Assembly (NCBI RefSeq): GCF_938045595.1
Contig: NZ_CALIBB010000024.1
Span: 1-16,176, forward strand
Length of the DNA: 16,176 bases
Direction of reading: 5' to 3'
Source of the DNA: an uncultured Campylobacter sp.
GTDB taxonomy: Bacteria; Campylobacterota; Campylobacteria; Campylobacterales; Campylobacteraceae
A program made the position numbers and the translations under genes. A model generated the notes under the pieces. It saw only the letters and a list, made by a program, of their open reading frames with translations. It had not been told where the DNA came from and searched no databases. This document shows positions 8,074 to 14,621 of the stretch, one piece after another; within the stretch, counting starts at the first letter, position 1, and each line of letters begins with the position of its first letter.

Positions 8074-9267
8074 CTACTTTATCGCGCCTAAATTTTTGCC
8101 GTCAGTCGTGTTAGAATCGCTTGCAGCGCCGTGATTTTCGCTGCTTGCAGAATCTGAGTTTGTCGTACCGCTAGAGCCTGCGGAGATTGGATTTGCTAAG
8201 CTTTCGCCCGCGATACCGCTTACGTTATTTATGTAGGCTACGGTGCTTATTTTATTCCATTCTCTACCGATTTTCAAAAATGCGCGCTGGCTGTCTAGGA
8301 TCTCTTTAAACATCGGATCTTTCGCCGCTTCCTCGTCTAAGATTTCATTCGTTGCTTTTTTAAGCGCGGCTATCACGTCCGCAGGGAAGTCGCGCACCTG
8401 CACGTCCGGAAACTGCGCTTTTAGCTCCGCCCAAATGCGAGCGTTTTCGTAAAAGCCCTTATTTTGGAAGTTCTCTCCGGCAAGTCTTGCTGCAGCCTCT
8501 AAGATCGCTTGAAGATCCGCAGGCAGCTTCTCTAGCGCCTTTTGATTTACCAGCAGTTGGCAGTCTCCCATAGGCTCTTGCCAGCCTGTGTAGTAGTATT
8601 TAGCCACTTTGTGAAATCCAAGTGGCATATCATAGACAGGGCTTACCCACTCGACCGCATCGATCGTACCCATTTCTAACGCCATAAATAGCTCGCCCGT
8701 AGGCACCGTGTTTATAGTAGCGCCCAGCTTGCTCATCACCTCTCCGCCTAGCCCCGGTATGCGGAATTTAAGCCCTTGCAAATCTGCAACCGAGTTGATC
8801 TCTTTTTTAAACCAGCCACCCATTTGCATGCCGGTAGATCCCATCAAAAAGGTCTTCATGCCGTATTGCGCGAACATCTTATCATTAAGCTCTCGCCCAC
8901 CACCATAGTAATACCACGCGTGCTGCTCATCAGTAGTCATACCGAAAGGCACTGCCGTCCAGAGCATAGTTTTGGCGTCTTTGCCTTTATAATAATAAAG
9001 CGAAGTATATCCTAGATCGTATTGACCGCTTTTGACGAAGTCGAATATGCCAAAGCTTGCCTTGTGCTTGCTCGGCGTATCGATGCGGATCTGAAGCCTA
9101 CCACCGCTAAGGCTTTCGGCATAGTTTTTAAAATCCTCAGCAGCAGCGCCCAAAACGGGCGTAGTCGCCTCCCACGTACTAGCAAGTCTTAGGCGATAGA
9201 CCTTATCGTCGCCGAAAAGCTGCGAGCCCAAAAGCATGAGACATGCAAACAAAAAAATCTTTTTCAT
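8074..9267 (-). CDS. TRAP transporter periplasmic solute-binding protein (DctP/TakP-like), orphan
   Basis: The product has 397 residues. A Sec signal peptide (MKKIFLFACLMLLGSQLFG, probable cleavage after Gly19) is followed by a DctP-family fold to about residue 351. Family hallmarks are LKFRIPGLGGEVMSKLGA with Arg169, the expected carboxylate-binding Arg, and GELFMALEMGTIDAVEWVSP followed by YYTGWQEP. These resemble the keto-acid binding TakP branch, so the ligand is probably an organic or keto acid; this is inference. An AAAGGA site precedes the ATG. No DctQ or DctM membrane genes adjoin, so it must work with a permease encoded elsewhere. Residues about 352-397 form a Ser/Thr/Asn/Gly-rich tail not expected of the family. 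Its DNA resembles the repeats past the stop, suggesting an extended C-terminus. Confidence 0.88.
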   Translation of the reverse strand: MKKIFLFACLMLLGSQLFGDDKVYRLRLASTWEATTPVLGAAAEDFKNYAESLSGGRLQIRIDTPSKHKASFGIFDFVKSGQYDLGYTSLYYYKGKDAKTMLWTAVPFGMTTDEQHAWYYYGGGRELNDKMFAQYGMKTFLMGSTGMQMGGWFKKEINSVADLQGLKFRIPGLGGEVMSKLGATINTVPTGELFMALEMGTIDAVEWVSPVYDMPLGFHKVAKYYYTGWQEPMGDCQLLVNQKALEKLPADLQAILEAAARLAGENFQNKGFYENARIWAELKAQFPDVQVRDFPADVIAALKKATNEILDEEAAKDPMFKEILDSQRAFLKIGREWNKISTVAYINNVSGIAGESLANPISAGSSGTTNSDSASSENHGAASDSNTTDGKNLGAIK

Positions 9268-10310
9268 TTATATCCTTTCATAAAGTTTTAAATTCATAAA
9301 ATTTCAAAATTTAGCGCGCCGCCTGCTTAAAATTTAATCGCGCTCTGCGTTACTGCTACGAAATTCTGCTTCATGGTGTCTATTTTATCGACACGTTGCT
9401 TTGCTATTCTATTTTACTACGCTTCATCTTATCGGCGCCTTGCTCTGCAAATGTCTTATTTCGCGATATTTTGTTTCTAAGCGCTCCGCCTAAGCTTTTT
9501 TATTTTACGATGCCTGGCTTTGCGATGATAGAGCGCCGCGTTCGTTTTAATTTTGCCACGTTCGGGCGTATTTACTGCGCCATATCTAGCGATAATATTT
9601 TATCAAGCGCGCTTGCTTAAAAACCTCTGGCGCGGATCTCTTTCGCTTAGAAATGACAAAAGTATCTTAAAATGACATCTCTGCACTTTTACAGATAAAA
9701 TTCTCTCTTCCTTTCAAAGCGAGCTTTGTCATTATCGGCAAGCTTAGACGCCACGCCATTTTTTGATCTTAGACGGCAGAATCGTGCTTTTAAATTTAAA
9801 ATTCCGCAATCTGCGCAATCTTCGCGCCACACTGGCAAGCAAAGATTTAGCCTTTATATTTAAATTTTGCGCCTTAGTTGAGCGCAAAATTCCGCGCGGA
9901 GTTTTGATGCAAATTCCGCACGAAGCCTAGATTAGAATTTTACGCAGAGCCGCCCCGCGTTGTCTAAAATTTTTTGCAAAATTCCGTGCCGCAAAATGCA
10001 CTTAAAATTTTAAATTTGCTATTGCGCGGAATTTCTTAGCGTAAATTCTAAGCCTTGAAATTTTGCTCTTGTTTGACAGCATAAAATTTTAAAACAAAAT
10101 TCTGCAACTGCCATGCCTTAAAATTTTATTTGCAAAGCCTGCTTGCTAAATTTTAAAATTTTAAGCCTAAGTCCCCAAAATTCCGTATTTCGCATTCCGT
10201 ATTTTAGAAATTCTATTTCGCAAAATTTTATCTCGCGGATCTCTCGCTCTATAAATTTTTGCGCTAAATGAAATTCTACTCCGCATAGTTTGCGCTTCGT
10301 AAAATTTTAT
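9268..10310. other. Non-coding stretch rich in AAAATTTT words
   Basis: Over 1 kb shows no credible gene on either strand. It is dominated by repeated AAAATTTTA, AAAATTCCG and CGCAAAATT words. One clear near-copy is TTCGCAAAATTTTATCTCGC (10217-10236), which recurs at 10296-10315 with one change. A 74-codon open frame at 9396-9620 has no ribosome site and no family features. No tRNA or other RNA gene was recognised. Confidence 0.6.
10217..10236 (+). repeat. 20-bp direct repeat, copy 1
   Basis: TTCGCAAAATTTTATCTCGC; the second copy at 10296-10315 differs at one base (TTCGT instead of TTCGC). Confidence 0.7.
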
Positions 10311-10315
10311 CTCGC
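10296..10315 (+). repeat. 20-bp direct repeat, copy 2
   Basis: TTCGTAAAATTTTATCTCGC. Its last five bases form the left arm of the hairpin at 10311-10340. Confidence 0.7.
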
Positions 10316-10340
10316 AAAATTTCGCTTAAAATTTCGCGAG
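10311..10340 (-). terminator. Hairpin directly after the small operon-end gene; possible terminator
   Basis: CTCGC (10311-10315) pairs with GCGAG (10336-10340). Inside it AAAATTT faces AAAATTT with one A-A mismatch and one bulged C. It abuts the stop codon at 10341-10343. On the minus strand it is followed by ATAAAATTTT, a weak U-rich tract, so termination is plausible but not certain. Confidence 0.4.
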
Positions 10341-10583
10341 CTAGCCCTTATTTTCGAATAACTCCGCGTGTTTGCCGCGCAAAAACTCGACCACGGCGAT
10401 TACCTCATCCGCGCCGCTAGCGTCCGAGTTCGCAAGCACTGTGTCGATGTTTTCGATATACAGCTGCGCCGCATCAGCGAGCCGCTCGCGTTTCACGCCC
10501 GCATAAAGTAGCATCGCGTCAAGCAGGATATTAATCTCGTAGATGAGGTCCTGCTCGGCGATTTTTTCGTCATTATTTTTCAT
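10341..10583 (-). CDS. Small acidic helical protein of unknown function
   Basis: This 80-residue protein has no signal peptide, no membrane segment and no Cys. It begins MKNNDEKIAEQDLIYEINIL and reads as two or three amphipathic helices. I do not recognise a family. Its reality is supported by an AAGGAAG ribosome site and by an 11-base overlap with the end of the DHH phosphoesterase gene, making it the third gene of the rrf2-nrnB operon. The high-GC codon use matches its neighbours. A cytoplasmic partner or modulator of the phosphoesterase is possible, but that is inference from position only. Confidence 0.7.
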   Translation of the reverse strand: MKNNDEKIAEQDLIYEINILLDAMLLYAGVKRERLADAAQLYIENIDTVLANSDASGADEVIAVVEFLRGKHAELFENKG

Positions 10584-11625
10584 CTTCTTCCTTTGAAATT
10601 TGAGTTTTTTTCTCGATTAGATCCACGATTTGCGCCTTTACGGCTTCGTACGAGCTCGCGTCCTTAAAGCCCGCAAACATCCCGCCGCTCGCATTTACGT
10701 GTCCGCCGCCGCCGAGGAGCAGCTTTGCCATTTCGCTTACGTCGATCTTGCCGTCTGCGCGGAAGCTGAGCGTTTTTTTGCTCGTTACGTCGATGAAAAA
10801 ATCGACATCGGGGTTTTGCGTCAAAAAATCGTTGCCGATGACGCTTACGTTGCCGATATTGTAGGTCAAAATACCTTTTTTACCTAGATAATTGATCGCG
10901 AAGCGCTGCTTTTGCGCGCTTAGACGGGCGACTACGAAGTGCGAGACGAGATTGCTTAGCGTATCGTCGCGCTCGCTTTTAAAAAATTCTTTCTTTATGC
11001 CGTGCAACGCGCTATCTAGCGCGATGTGTGCGCTCGGCTCGTCTTGAAATTTAAAAATTTTTTCTAACAGGAAAAAGATATAATCCCTGCTCTCCTGCTC
11101 AAACATAATTTTATTGATCTCTTTCGCGCCCGAGACTATGCCGAGGCAGACCTTGCCGAGCTCAAACTCGCTTTCGTCTTTCAGCCAGATGTCCACGGCG
11201 TTTACGATGCGCACGAGTTTATCCAGCCGCGGCGAGCCGCCGAACATCGCGCTGAAAAAATCATAGGTGATCTTCGTGGCGCAGCGCGATGAATCCAAAA
11301 AATACCACGGGAATTTTTTCGCGCACTCAAGCCCGCTTTGATGATGATCCAAAAGGATTACGCGGGCGTTGCGACGGGCTATCTCGCCGCTAAATTTCTC
11401 GCACTGCGCGGGCAGTAAATTTAGATCGGTGATTAAAACCAGGCTTTTCTCGCCTGCGTCTACGGCGAGCCGCTCGTCGATACTAGCGAGGATGAGATCA
11501 AATTTTTCGTTTATCTCCTTGCCGTAGTTGGCGTTGAAAAATTCCACGTCCGTCAAGTAGTGCGCCGTGACGAACTGCGCGCCGTAGCCGTCCAGATCGG
11601 TGTGGCTGAGGTGATATATTTTCAT
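10573..11625 (-). CDS. DHH/DHHA1 family phosphoesterase, NrnB-like
   Basis: This 350-residue cytoplasmic protein has the DHH-family metal site: HTDLDG at residues 8-13 (His8, Asp10, Asp12), Asp67 in LITDLN, and Asp93-His94-His95 in LLDHHQ. Asp145 in NAVDIW is a further candidate ligand. The DHHA1 substrate-binding motif GGGGHVNASGG is at about 305-315. Overall it resembles Bacillus NrnB-type oligoribonucleases, which degrade short RNA or pAp 3' to 5'. The exact substrate (nanoRNA, pAp or cyclic-dinucleotide products) cannot be decided here. The start ATG overlaps the Rrf2 gene stop as ATGA, so the two are translationally coupled. The 3' end overlaps the small gene that follows. Confidence 0.85.
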   Translation of the reverse strand: MKIYHLSHTDLDGYGAQFVTAHYLTDVEFFNANYGKEINEKFDLILASIDERLAVDAGEKSLVLITDLNLLPAQCEKFSGEIARRNARVILLDHHQSGLECAKKFPWYFLDSSRCATKITYDFFSAMFGGSPRLDKLVRIVNAVDIWLKDESEFELGKVCLGIVSGAKEINKIMFEQESRDYIFFLLEKIFKFQDEPSAHIALDSALHGIKKEFFKSERDDTLSNLVSHFVVARLSAQKQRFAINYLGKKGILTYNIGNVSVIGNDFLTQNPDVDFFIDVTSKKTLSFRADGKIDVSEMAKLLLGGGGHVNASGGMFAGFKDASSYEAVKAQIVDLIEKKTQISKEEDEK

Positions 11626-12035
11626 TTGCGTTCTTTGCCGATGATGTCTGCTAGCGTGATCGTATCCATATACTCATCGACTTTCTCTTGAAGCTCGCCG
11701 AACATTAGATTGACGCGGCATAGCGTGCGACCGTTCGGGCAGGCGTCGATCCCCTCGGCGGTGCAGTCAAATACTGTCGCCTTGCGTCTTTCGGCGCTTT
11801 TGATGATCTCGCTTAGCGTGATCTTGTCCGCATTGCGCGCGAGCACAAAGCCGCCCTTGGCGCCTTTGAAGGAATTTAAAAGTCTCGCGCGAGCTAAATT
11901 TTGTAAAATTTTAGCCAAAAAGCTGCGTGAAATTCCAAGCTCGCTAGAGATCGAATCGACATCCATCGATTCCTCCTTGCCCGCGATGCAGATCATTGAA
12001 AGCAGGGCGTATTCGCTTGCTTTTGTAAAAAGCAT
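11622..12035 (-). CDS. Rrf2-family transcription regulator with three-Cys cluster site
   Basis: The product is 137 residues, typical for Rrf2/IscR proteins. An N-terminal winged HTH runs over about residues 1-65 (MLFTKASEYALLSMICIA; recognition helix around ISRSFLAKILQNL; wing KGAKGGFVLAR). A C-terminal loop carries Cys91, Cys99 and Cys106 in a C-x7-C-x6-C arrangement, as in Fe-S sensing members such as IscR and NsrR, so it probably senses iron-sulfur status, oxidants or NO. It heads the operon with the DHH phosphoesterase and is divergent from rpsO. It may regulate its own promoter. The ribosome site is AAAGGAG. No isc/suf genes are in the window, so I give no symbol. Confidence 0.9.
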   Translation of the reverse strand: MLFTKASEYALLSMICIAGKEESMDVDSISSELGISRSFLAKILQNLARARLLNSFKGAKGGFVLARNADKITLSEIIKSAERRKATVFDCTAEGIDACPNGRTLCRVNLMFGELQEKVDEYMDTITLADIIGKERK

Positions 12036-12065
12036 TTATTTTCTCCTTTGGTGTCAAAGCGTGCA

Positions 12066-12071
12066 TTTTAC
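12066..12071 (-). promoter_or_regulatory. Possible -10 box for the rrf2 operon
   Basis: On the minus strand GTGTAAAATGC provides a TAAAAT box about 31 bases upstream of the Rrf2 gene start, just before its AAAGGAG site. Confidence 0.3.
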
Positions 12072-12102
12072 ACAAAGAAAGCAAAAATTTAGGTTAATTA
12101 AG

Positions 12103-12108
12103 TATAAT
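12103..12108 (+). promoter_or_regulatory. -10 box of the rpsO promoter
   Basis: A perfect TATAAT in AAGTATAATCG lies 31 bases before the rpsO ATG. The short leader carries an AGGAGGT Shine-Dalgarno at 12129-12135. The divergent rrf2 promoter is only about 30 bases away. Confidence 0.65.
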
Positions 12109-12139
12109 CGCCTCCTATTTTACCGATCAGGAGGTCATC

Positions 12140-12412
12140 ATGGCTTTAGACACGGCTCAAAAAGCACAGATAGTTGCGAAATTCGCTAGAAGAGAGAAAG
12201 ATACAGGTTCTGCGGAGGTGCAAATCGCGCTTCTTACCGAGAGGATCACGCTTCTTACCACTCATTTGCAAGCAAATCCGAAAGATTTTTCATCTCGCTT
12301 AGGACTGCTAAAGCTAGTAGGTCAGCGCAAAAGAATGATGAAATATCTTAAAAACAAAGACTACGCAGTTTACTCCAAGCTCGTTAGCGAGTTAAATTTA
12401 AGAGATAAATAA
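12140..12412 (+). CDS. rpsO: 30S ribosomal protein S15
   Basis: The 90-residue product has the usual S15 length. Family signatures are DTGSAEVQIALLTERI near residues 21-36, the 16S rRNA-binding region DFSSRLGLLKLVGQRKRMM near 49-67, and the end SELNLRDK. S15 binds the central domain of 16S rRNA early in 30S assembly. The start is supported by a textbook AGGAGGT site. It is a single-gene unit with its own promoter and terminator. In many bacteria S15 represses its own translation through its mRNA leader; no leader fold was established here. Confidence 0.97.
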   Translation: MALDTAQKAQIVAKFARREKDTGSAEVQIALLTERITLLTTHLQANPKDFSSRLGLLKLVGQRKRMMKYLKNKDYAVYSKLVSELNLRDK

Positions 12413-12502
12413 GCTCCTTTGCTCGCGGCGATTGAAATTCCATCGCTATGAATGAGCTAAAAATTTGTCATCGGTAGCATTTAAATTTATTGCTGCAACA
12501 GT

Positions 12503-12540
12503 GCCTGCTTTGGGATTTTAAACCCAAAGCAGGCGTTTTT
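12503..12540 (+). terminator. Rho-independent terminator downstream of rpsO
   Basis: GCCTGCTTTGGG (12503-12514) pairs perfectly with CCCAAAGCAGGC (12523-12534) around an 8-base loop, followed by GTTTTTATTT. It lies about 90 bases after the rpsO stop and separates it from the convergent HTH gene. In the other direction it lacks a T-tract. Confidence 0.92.
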
Positions 12541-12561
12541 ATTTGTGAGTCATACTTTTTG

Positions 12562-12822
12562 TTATTTTATATCTTTAAAAAATTCATCTATATTGCACCT
12601 GAAAAGCTTCGAGAGCTTGTATAGATGAAGCAAATTGAATCGTTTTTGATCTGTGAAATTTTCCATGTTTGCGTAAAATCCGTTTGAAGCTTGACCTATG
12701 CTTAGGGCAGTTTCTAGCTGGCTTAAACCACATTCTTGGCGTATTCTCTTAACATTGCTTGCTACGATTTTTAAAAATTCTTCATCTTCTTCTTTTGTAG
12801 TTATTTGCGGCAAAGAAAGCAT
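12562..12822 (-). CDS. XRE-type helix-turn-helix DNA-binding protein
   Basis: The product has 86 residues from the ATG at 12820-12822, which has an AGGA site 9 bases upstream. A longer form from TTG at 12882 would add 20 residues but its ribosome site is poorly spaced. A Cro/CI-type HTH domain spans about residues 17-82. The typical pattern is KRIRQECGLSQLETALSIG, then a recognition-helix region ending YANMEN, then LYKLSKLFRCNIDEFF. Such small XRE proteins usually regulate the genes beside them. This one is divergent from the AT-rich run of small membrane and exported protein genes and has the same AT-rich codon use, so it probably belongs to the same acquired island. No toxin-type domain is attached. 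Confidence 0.8.
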   Translation of the reverse strand: MLSLPQITTKEEDEEFLKIVASNVKRIRQECGLSQLETALSIGQASNGFYANMENFTDQKRFNLLHLYKLSKLFRCNIDEFFKDIK

Positions 12823-12849
12823 AGAAATAATTCCTATATAAAAGTTTTC

Positions 12850-12868
12850 TATAAGTTTAGTTCTTATA
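12850..12868. promoter_or_regulatory. Inverted repeat TATAAG-N7-CTTATA, candidate operator
   Basis: A 6-bp dyad lies 28 bases upstream of the preferred HTH gene start, overlapping TATA-like promoter sequence. Autorepression by the HTH protein is a natural guess, but the AT-rich composition makes chance dyads common. Confidence 0.25.
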
Positions 12869-13019
12869 TAATGCTTTTTCAATTTCCATCAGCGATTATT
12901 TCTATAGAGATTAAATTGTAAATGATGTAATTTTGAAATTTTTTTAATTTTAAATGAAAATCATGGATGGATTTGTAATTTTGTTTTATAAAAAAGCAAT
13001 AAATTCAAAAGAGGTAAAT

Positions 13020-13241
13020 ATGAAAAAATTTGTAGCCTTTATTTTGGCTTGCATTTTAGGATTCATTACTTTCTTTATAGTAGTTGGATCTCTAAATTTT
13101 TTGCTTTTATTTAATAACCTAAAAATGGGACCAATACTCATATTGGCGTTGTTTTCATTTTTTATTTGGATCACCAAACGACTTTATTTTTTCTTTTACA
13201 GAAAGATTGACCGCGAGCATACGGAAGAAGAGCAAAGATGA
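13020..13241 (+). CDS. Small two-helix membrane protein, unknown function
   Basis: The product has 73 residues from the ATG at 13020, behind an AGAGG site; an earlier in-frame ATG at 12954 has none. Two hydrophobic segments (about residues 4-31 and 37-58) are followed by a charged tail ending DREHTEEEQR, giving an inner-membrane hairpin. No family is recognised. The stop overlaps the next gene's start as ATGA, so the two are coupled. It is the first gene of the rightward AT-rich run. A TATAAA box near 12987 could be its promoter. Confidence 0.7.
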   Translation: MKKFVAFILACILGFITFFIVVGSLNFLLLFNNLKMGPILILALFSFFIWITKRLYFFFYRKIDREHTEEEQR

Positions 13242-13792
13242 AAGCTATTATTTCCATGATTGCTCTTTTTATGAGTGCATTTTCATTGGACGGATATACC
13301 TATTATTCCACTCAAAATAATCCTAAGGCGAAAGGTCTTGATTTGAAAATAGGAATTCCTAATTCCTTTATATTGAAGGATGGTTATAGACCAAATGTGG
13401 TTTTAAAATTTATAGATACAAATTTAAATATGATTATGGTCCTAATATATAAATCACCGGATTTTATGGGAGTAGAATTGAATCAAACTAATTACAAAGA
13501 ATTTTGTGAGTCCAATATAGTGGATATGTCTAAAAATAATATGCTATCGCGGTTAATTTCTTGTGATATGCTAGTTATTGAAAATTTACCAGCTGTTGGT
13601 ATGGTAAGTGAGATTTTGGGAAAGAGATTAAATCTAGAAATTACAAGCTATAATAATACATATTTTGTATTCTATAGAGACTATCTTATAGAAATAAATT
13701 TTGTTTCTGTTGATATGCAGAAATTATTGACCCTAGAAGATACAATATATCAGGTTTTAAATTCAATAGTAATCAATGATATATACAGATAA
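13238..13792 (+). CDS. Exported protein of unknown function
   Basis: The product has 184 residues. It begins with a Sec signal peptide (MKAIISMIALFMSAFS, cleavage around residues 16-17), so it is periplasmic or secreted. The mature part has exactly two Cys (90 and 109), which could form a disulfide, and alternating strand-like segments such as NVVLKFIDTNLNMIMVLIY and TYFVFYRDYLIEINFVSV. I recognise no family or catalytic motif. It overlaps the preceding membrane protein gene by 4 bases and is followed after 9 bases by another small gene. Base composition is much more AT-rich than rpsO or cmoA on either side, which suggests acquisition. Confidence 0.75.
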   Translation: MKAIISMIALFMSAFSLDGYTYYSTQNNPKAKGLDLKIGIPNSFILKDGYRPNVVLKFIDTNLNMIMVLIYKSPDFMGVELNQTNYKEFCESNIVDMSKNNMLSRLISCDMLVIENLPAVGMVSEILGKRLNLEITSYNNTYFVFYRDYLIEINFVSVDMQKLLTLEDTIYQVLNSIVINDIYR

Positions 13793-13801
13793 GGAGCATA
13801 G

Positions 13802-13969
13802 ATGTCACTTTTGATCTCAATTATATTTTTCCTATTATACTGTATGAGTTTTAGACCATCGTTCAATCCGTATAACCCATATAGAGATCATATATTTTTA
13901 TTAAATAGGCTTTTTAAGTGGCTTTATATCATCTCGGCAATCATTTTTATTGTGAGAATTTTTTCATAA
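13802..13969 (+). CDS. Very small membrane protein (55 residues), unknown function
   Basis: This gene is short enough to be missed by a 60-residue cutoff. It starts at ATG 13802 with an AAGGAG site five bases upstream, just after the preceding stop, and ends with TAA at 13967-13969. The protein begins MSLLISIIFFLLYCMSF and has a second hydrophobic segment (KWLYIISAIIFIVRIFS) at its C-terminus. Between them is a polar stretch with FNPYNPYRDH. Two membrane helices are likely. The tight spacing on both sides (9 and 11 bases) and the good ribosome site argue that it is real. No family is recognised. Confidence 0.65.
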   Translation: MSLLISIIFFLLYCMSFRPSFNPYNPYRDHIFLLNRLFKWLYIISAIIFIVRIFS

Positions 13970-13980
13970 GGAAGGTAGTC

Positions 13981-14172
13981 ATGAAAATATTATTGATTTC
14001 TATATGTTTTATAATAACAGCCAAATCTTATATGATAAATGGCATGTACGCAACTATGGAAAGTTGTAGATATGAACAATTTGGTTATGAATTTGGATAT
14101 GTGGGTTATTATCGTGGCAACGATAATAATCTGTATATTATATTTTTTGGAAAAAATTATTGTGAATTTTAA
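13981..14172 (+). CDS. Small exported protein (63 residues), unknown function
   Basis: The start is ATG 13981 with an AAGGAAGG site; an upstream GTG at 13918 lies inside the previous gene and is rejected. A signal peptide (MKILLISICFIITAKS) is followed by a mature part of about 47 residues rich in Gly and Tyr (EQFGYEFGYVGYYRGND) with two Cys (29 and 61) placed to form a disulfide. It looks like a tiny periplasmic or surface protein. No family is recognised. It is 11 bases after the preceding gene and 15 before the next, so it is part of one operon. Confidence 0.65.
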   Translation: MKILLISICFIITAKSYMINGMYATMESCRYEQFGYEFGYVGYYRGNDNNLYIIFFGKNYCEF

Positions 14173-14187
14173 TAAGAGGAATTAAAA

Positions 14188-14583
14188 ATGAAAAAAGTAC
14201 TAGCCTTTTTGGTTGTATGTTCTTGTTGTTTTTCTGCAAATAAACAAAGTTGCAATATAGCGTTGCAACAAATTTTAAGTTATGAAAAATATCCTATAAA
14301 TCAGCAAAACATGATTATTATAAATGAACCTTTTTGTGATGAATATGGGAATCTGAACAGAGTAGTGATTTTGACAAATCTATTTCTAAATAATAGCAAT
14401 ATGAGTATTGAAGAATTAGAAAATCACATGGCTAATAATGCGAGTCCGCAGTTTTGTAGGTTTTTAAATATGGGTGGATTTTTTGACTATATTAACAAGC
14501 ACACTTCATTTTATAAAACCGAAGATGGAAAAAATCTATTTGAATTATCTGTAAGCAAGGAAGGTTGTGCCAAATATAGATAA
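14188..14583 (+). CDS. Exported four-cysteine protein, unknown function
   Basis: The product has 131 residues, with an AGAGGA site upstream. The signal peptide (MKKVLAFLVVCSCCFSA) is itself Cys-rich but lacks a good lipobox, so SPase I cleavage near residue 17 is more likely than lipidation. The mature part has four Cys (22, 50, 90, 127), enough for two disulfides. The C-terminal half has the pattern FCRFLNMGGFFDYINKH, then DGKNLFELSVSKEGC. Cys, hydrophobic, Gly, Tyr, Gly, strand, Cys is a layout seen in many small periplasmic proteins of unknown role. It is the last gene of the AT-rich run; no terminator is obvious before convergent cmoA. Confidence 0.75.
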   Translation: MKKVLAFLVVCSCCFSANKQSCNIALQQILSYEKYPINQQNMIIINEPFCDEYGNLNRVVILTNLFLNNSNMSIEELENHMANNASPQFCRFLNMGGFFDYINKHTSFYKTEDGKNLFELSVSKEGCAKYR

Positions 14584-14621
14584 ATTTTAGAGTAAAAGTA
14601 TCTTTAGAGGGTATAGAGAGG

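Noticed and set aside
9396..9620. 74-residue plus-strand frame
   Set aside because: No ribosome site, no neighbour support and low-complexity surroundings; it looks like a chance frame.
12823..12882. Longer HTH protein starting at TTG 12880-12882
   Set aside because: The ribosome site is too close to the TTG, while the ATG at 12820-12822 has a better-spaced AGGA; the domain is complete without the extension.
14188..14238. Lipoprotein signal in the 131-residue exported protein
   Set aside because: The residues before Cys11 (Leu-Val-Val) do not make a good lipobox, and adjacent Cys residues explain the resemblance.
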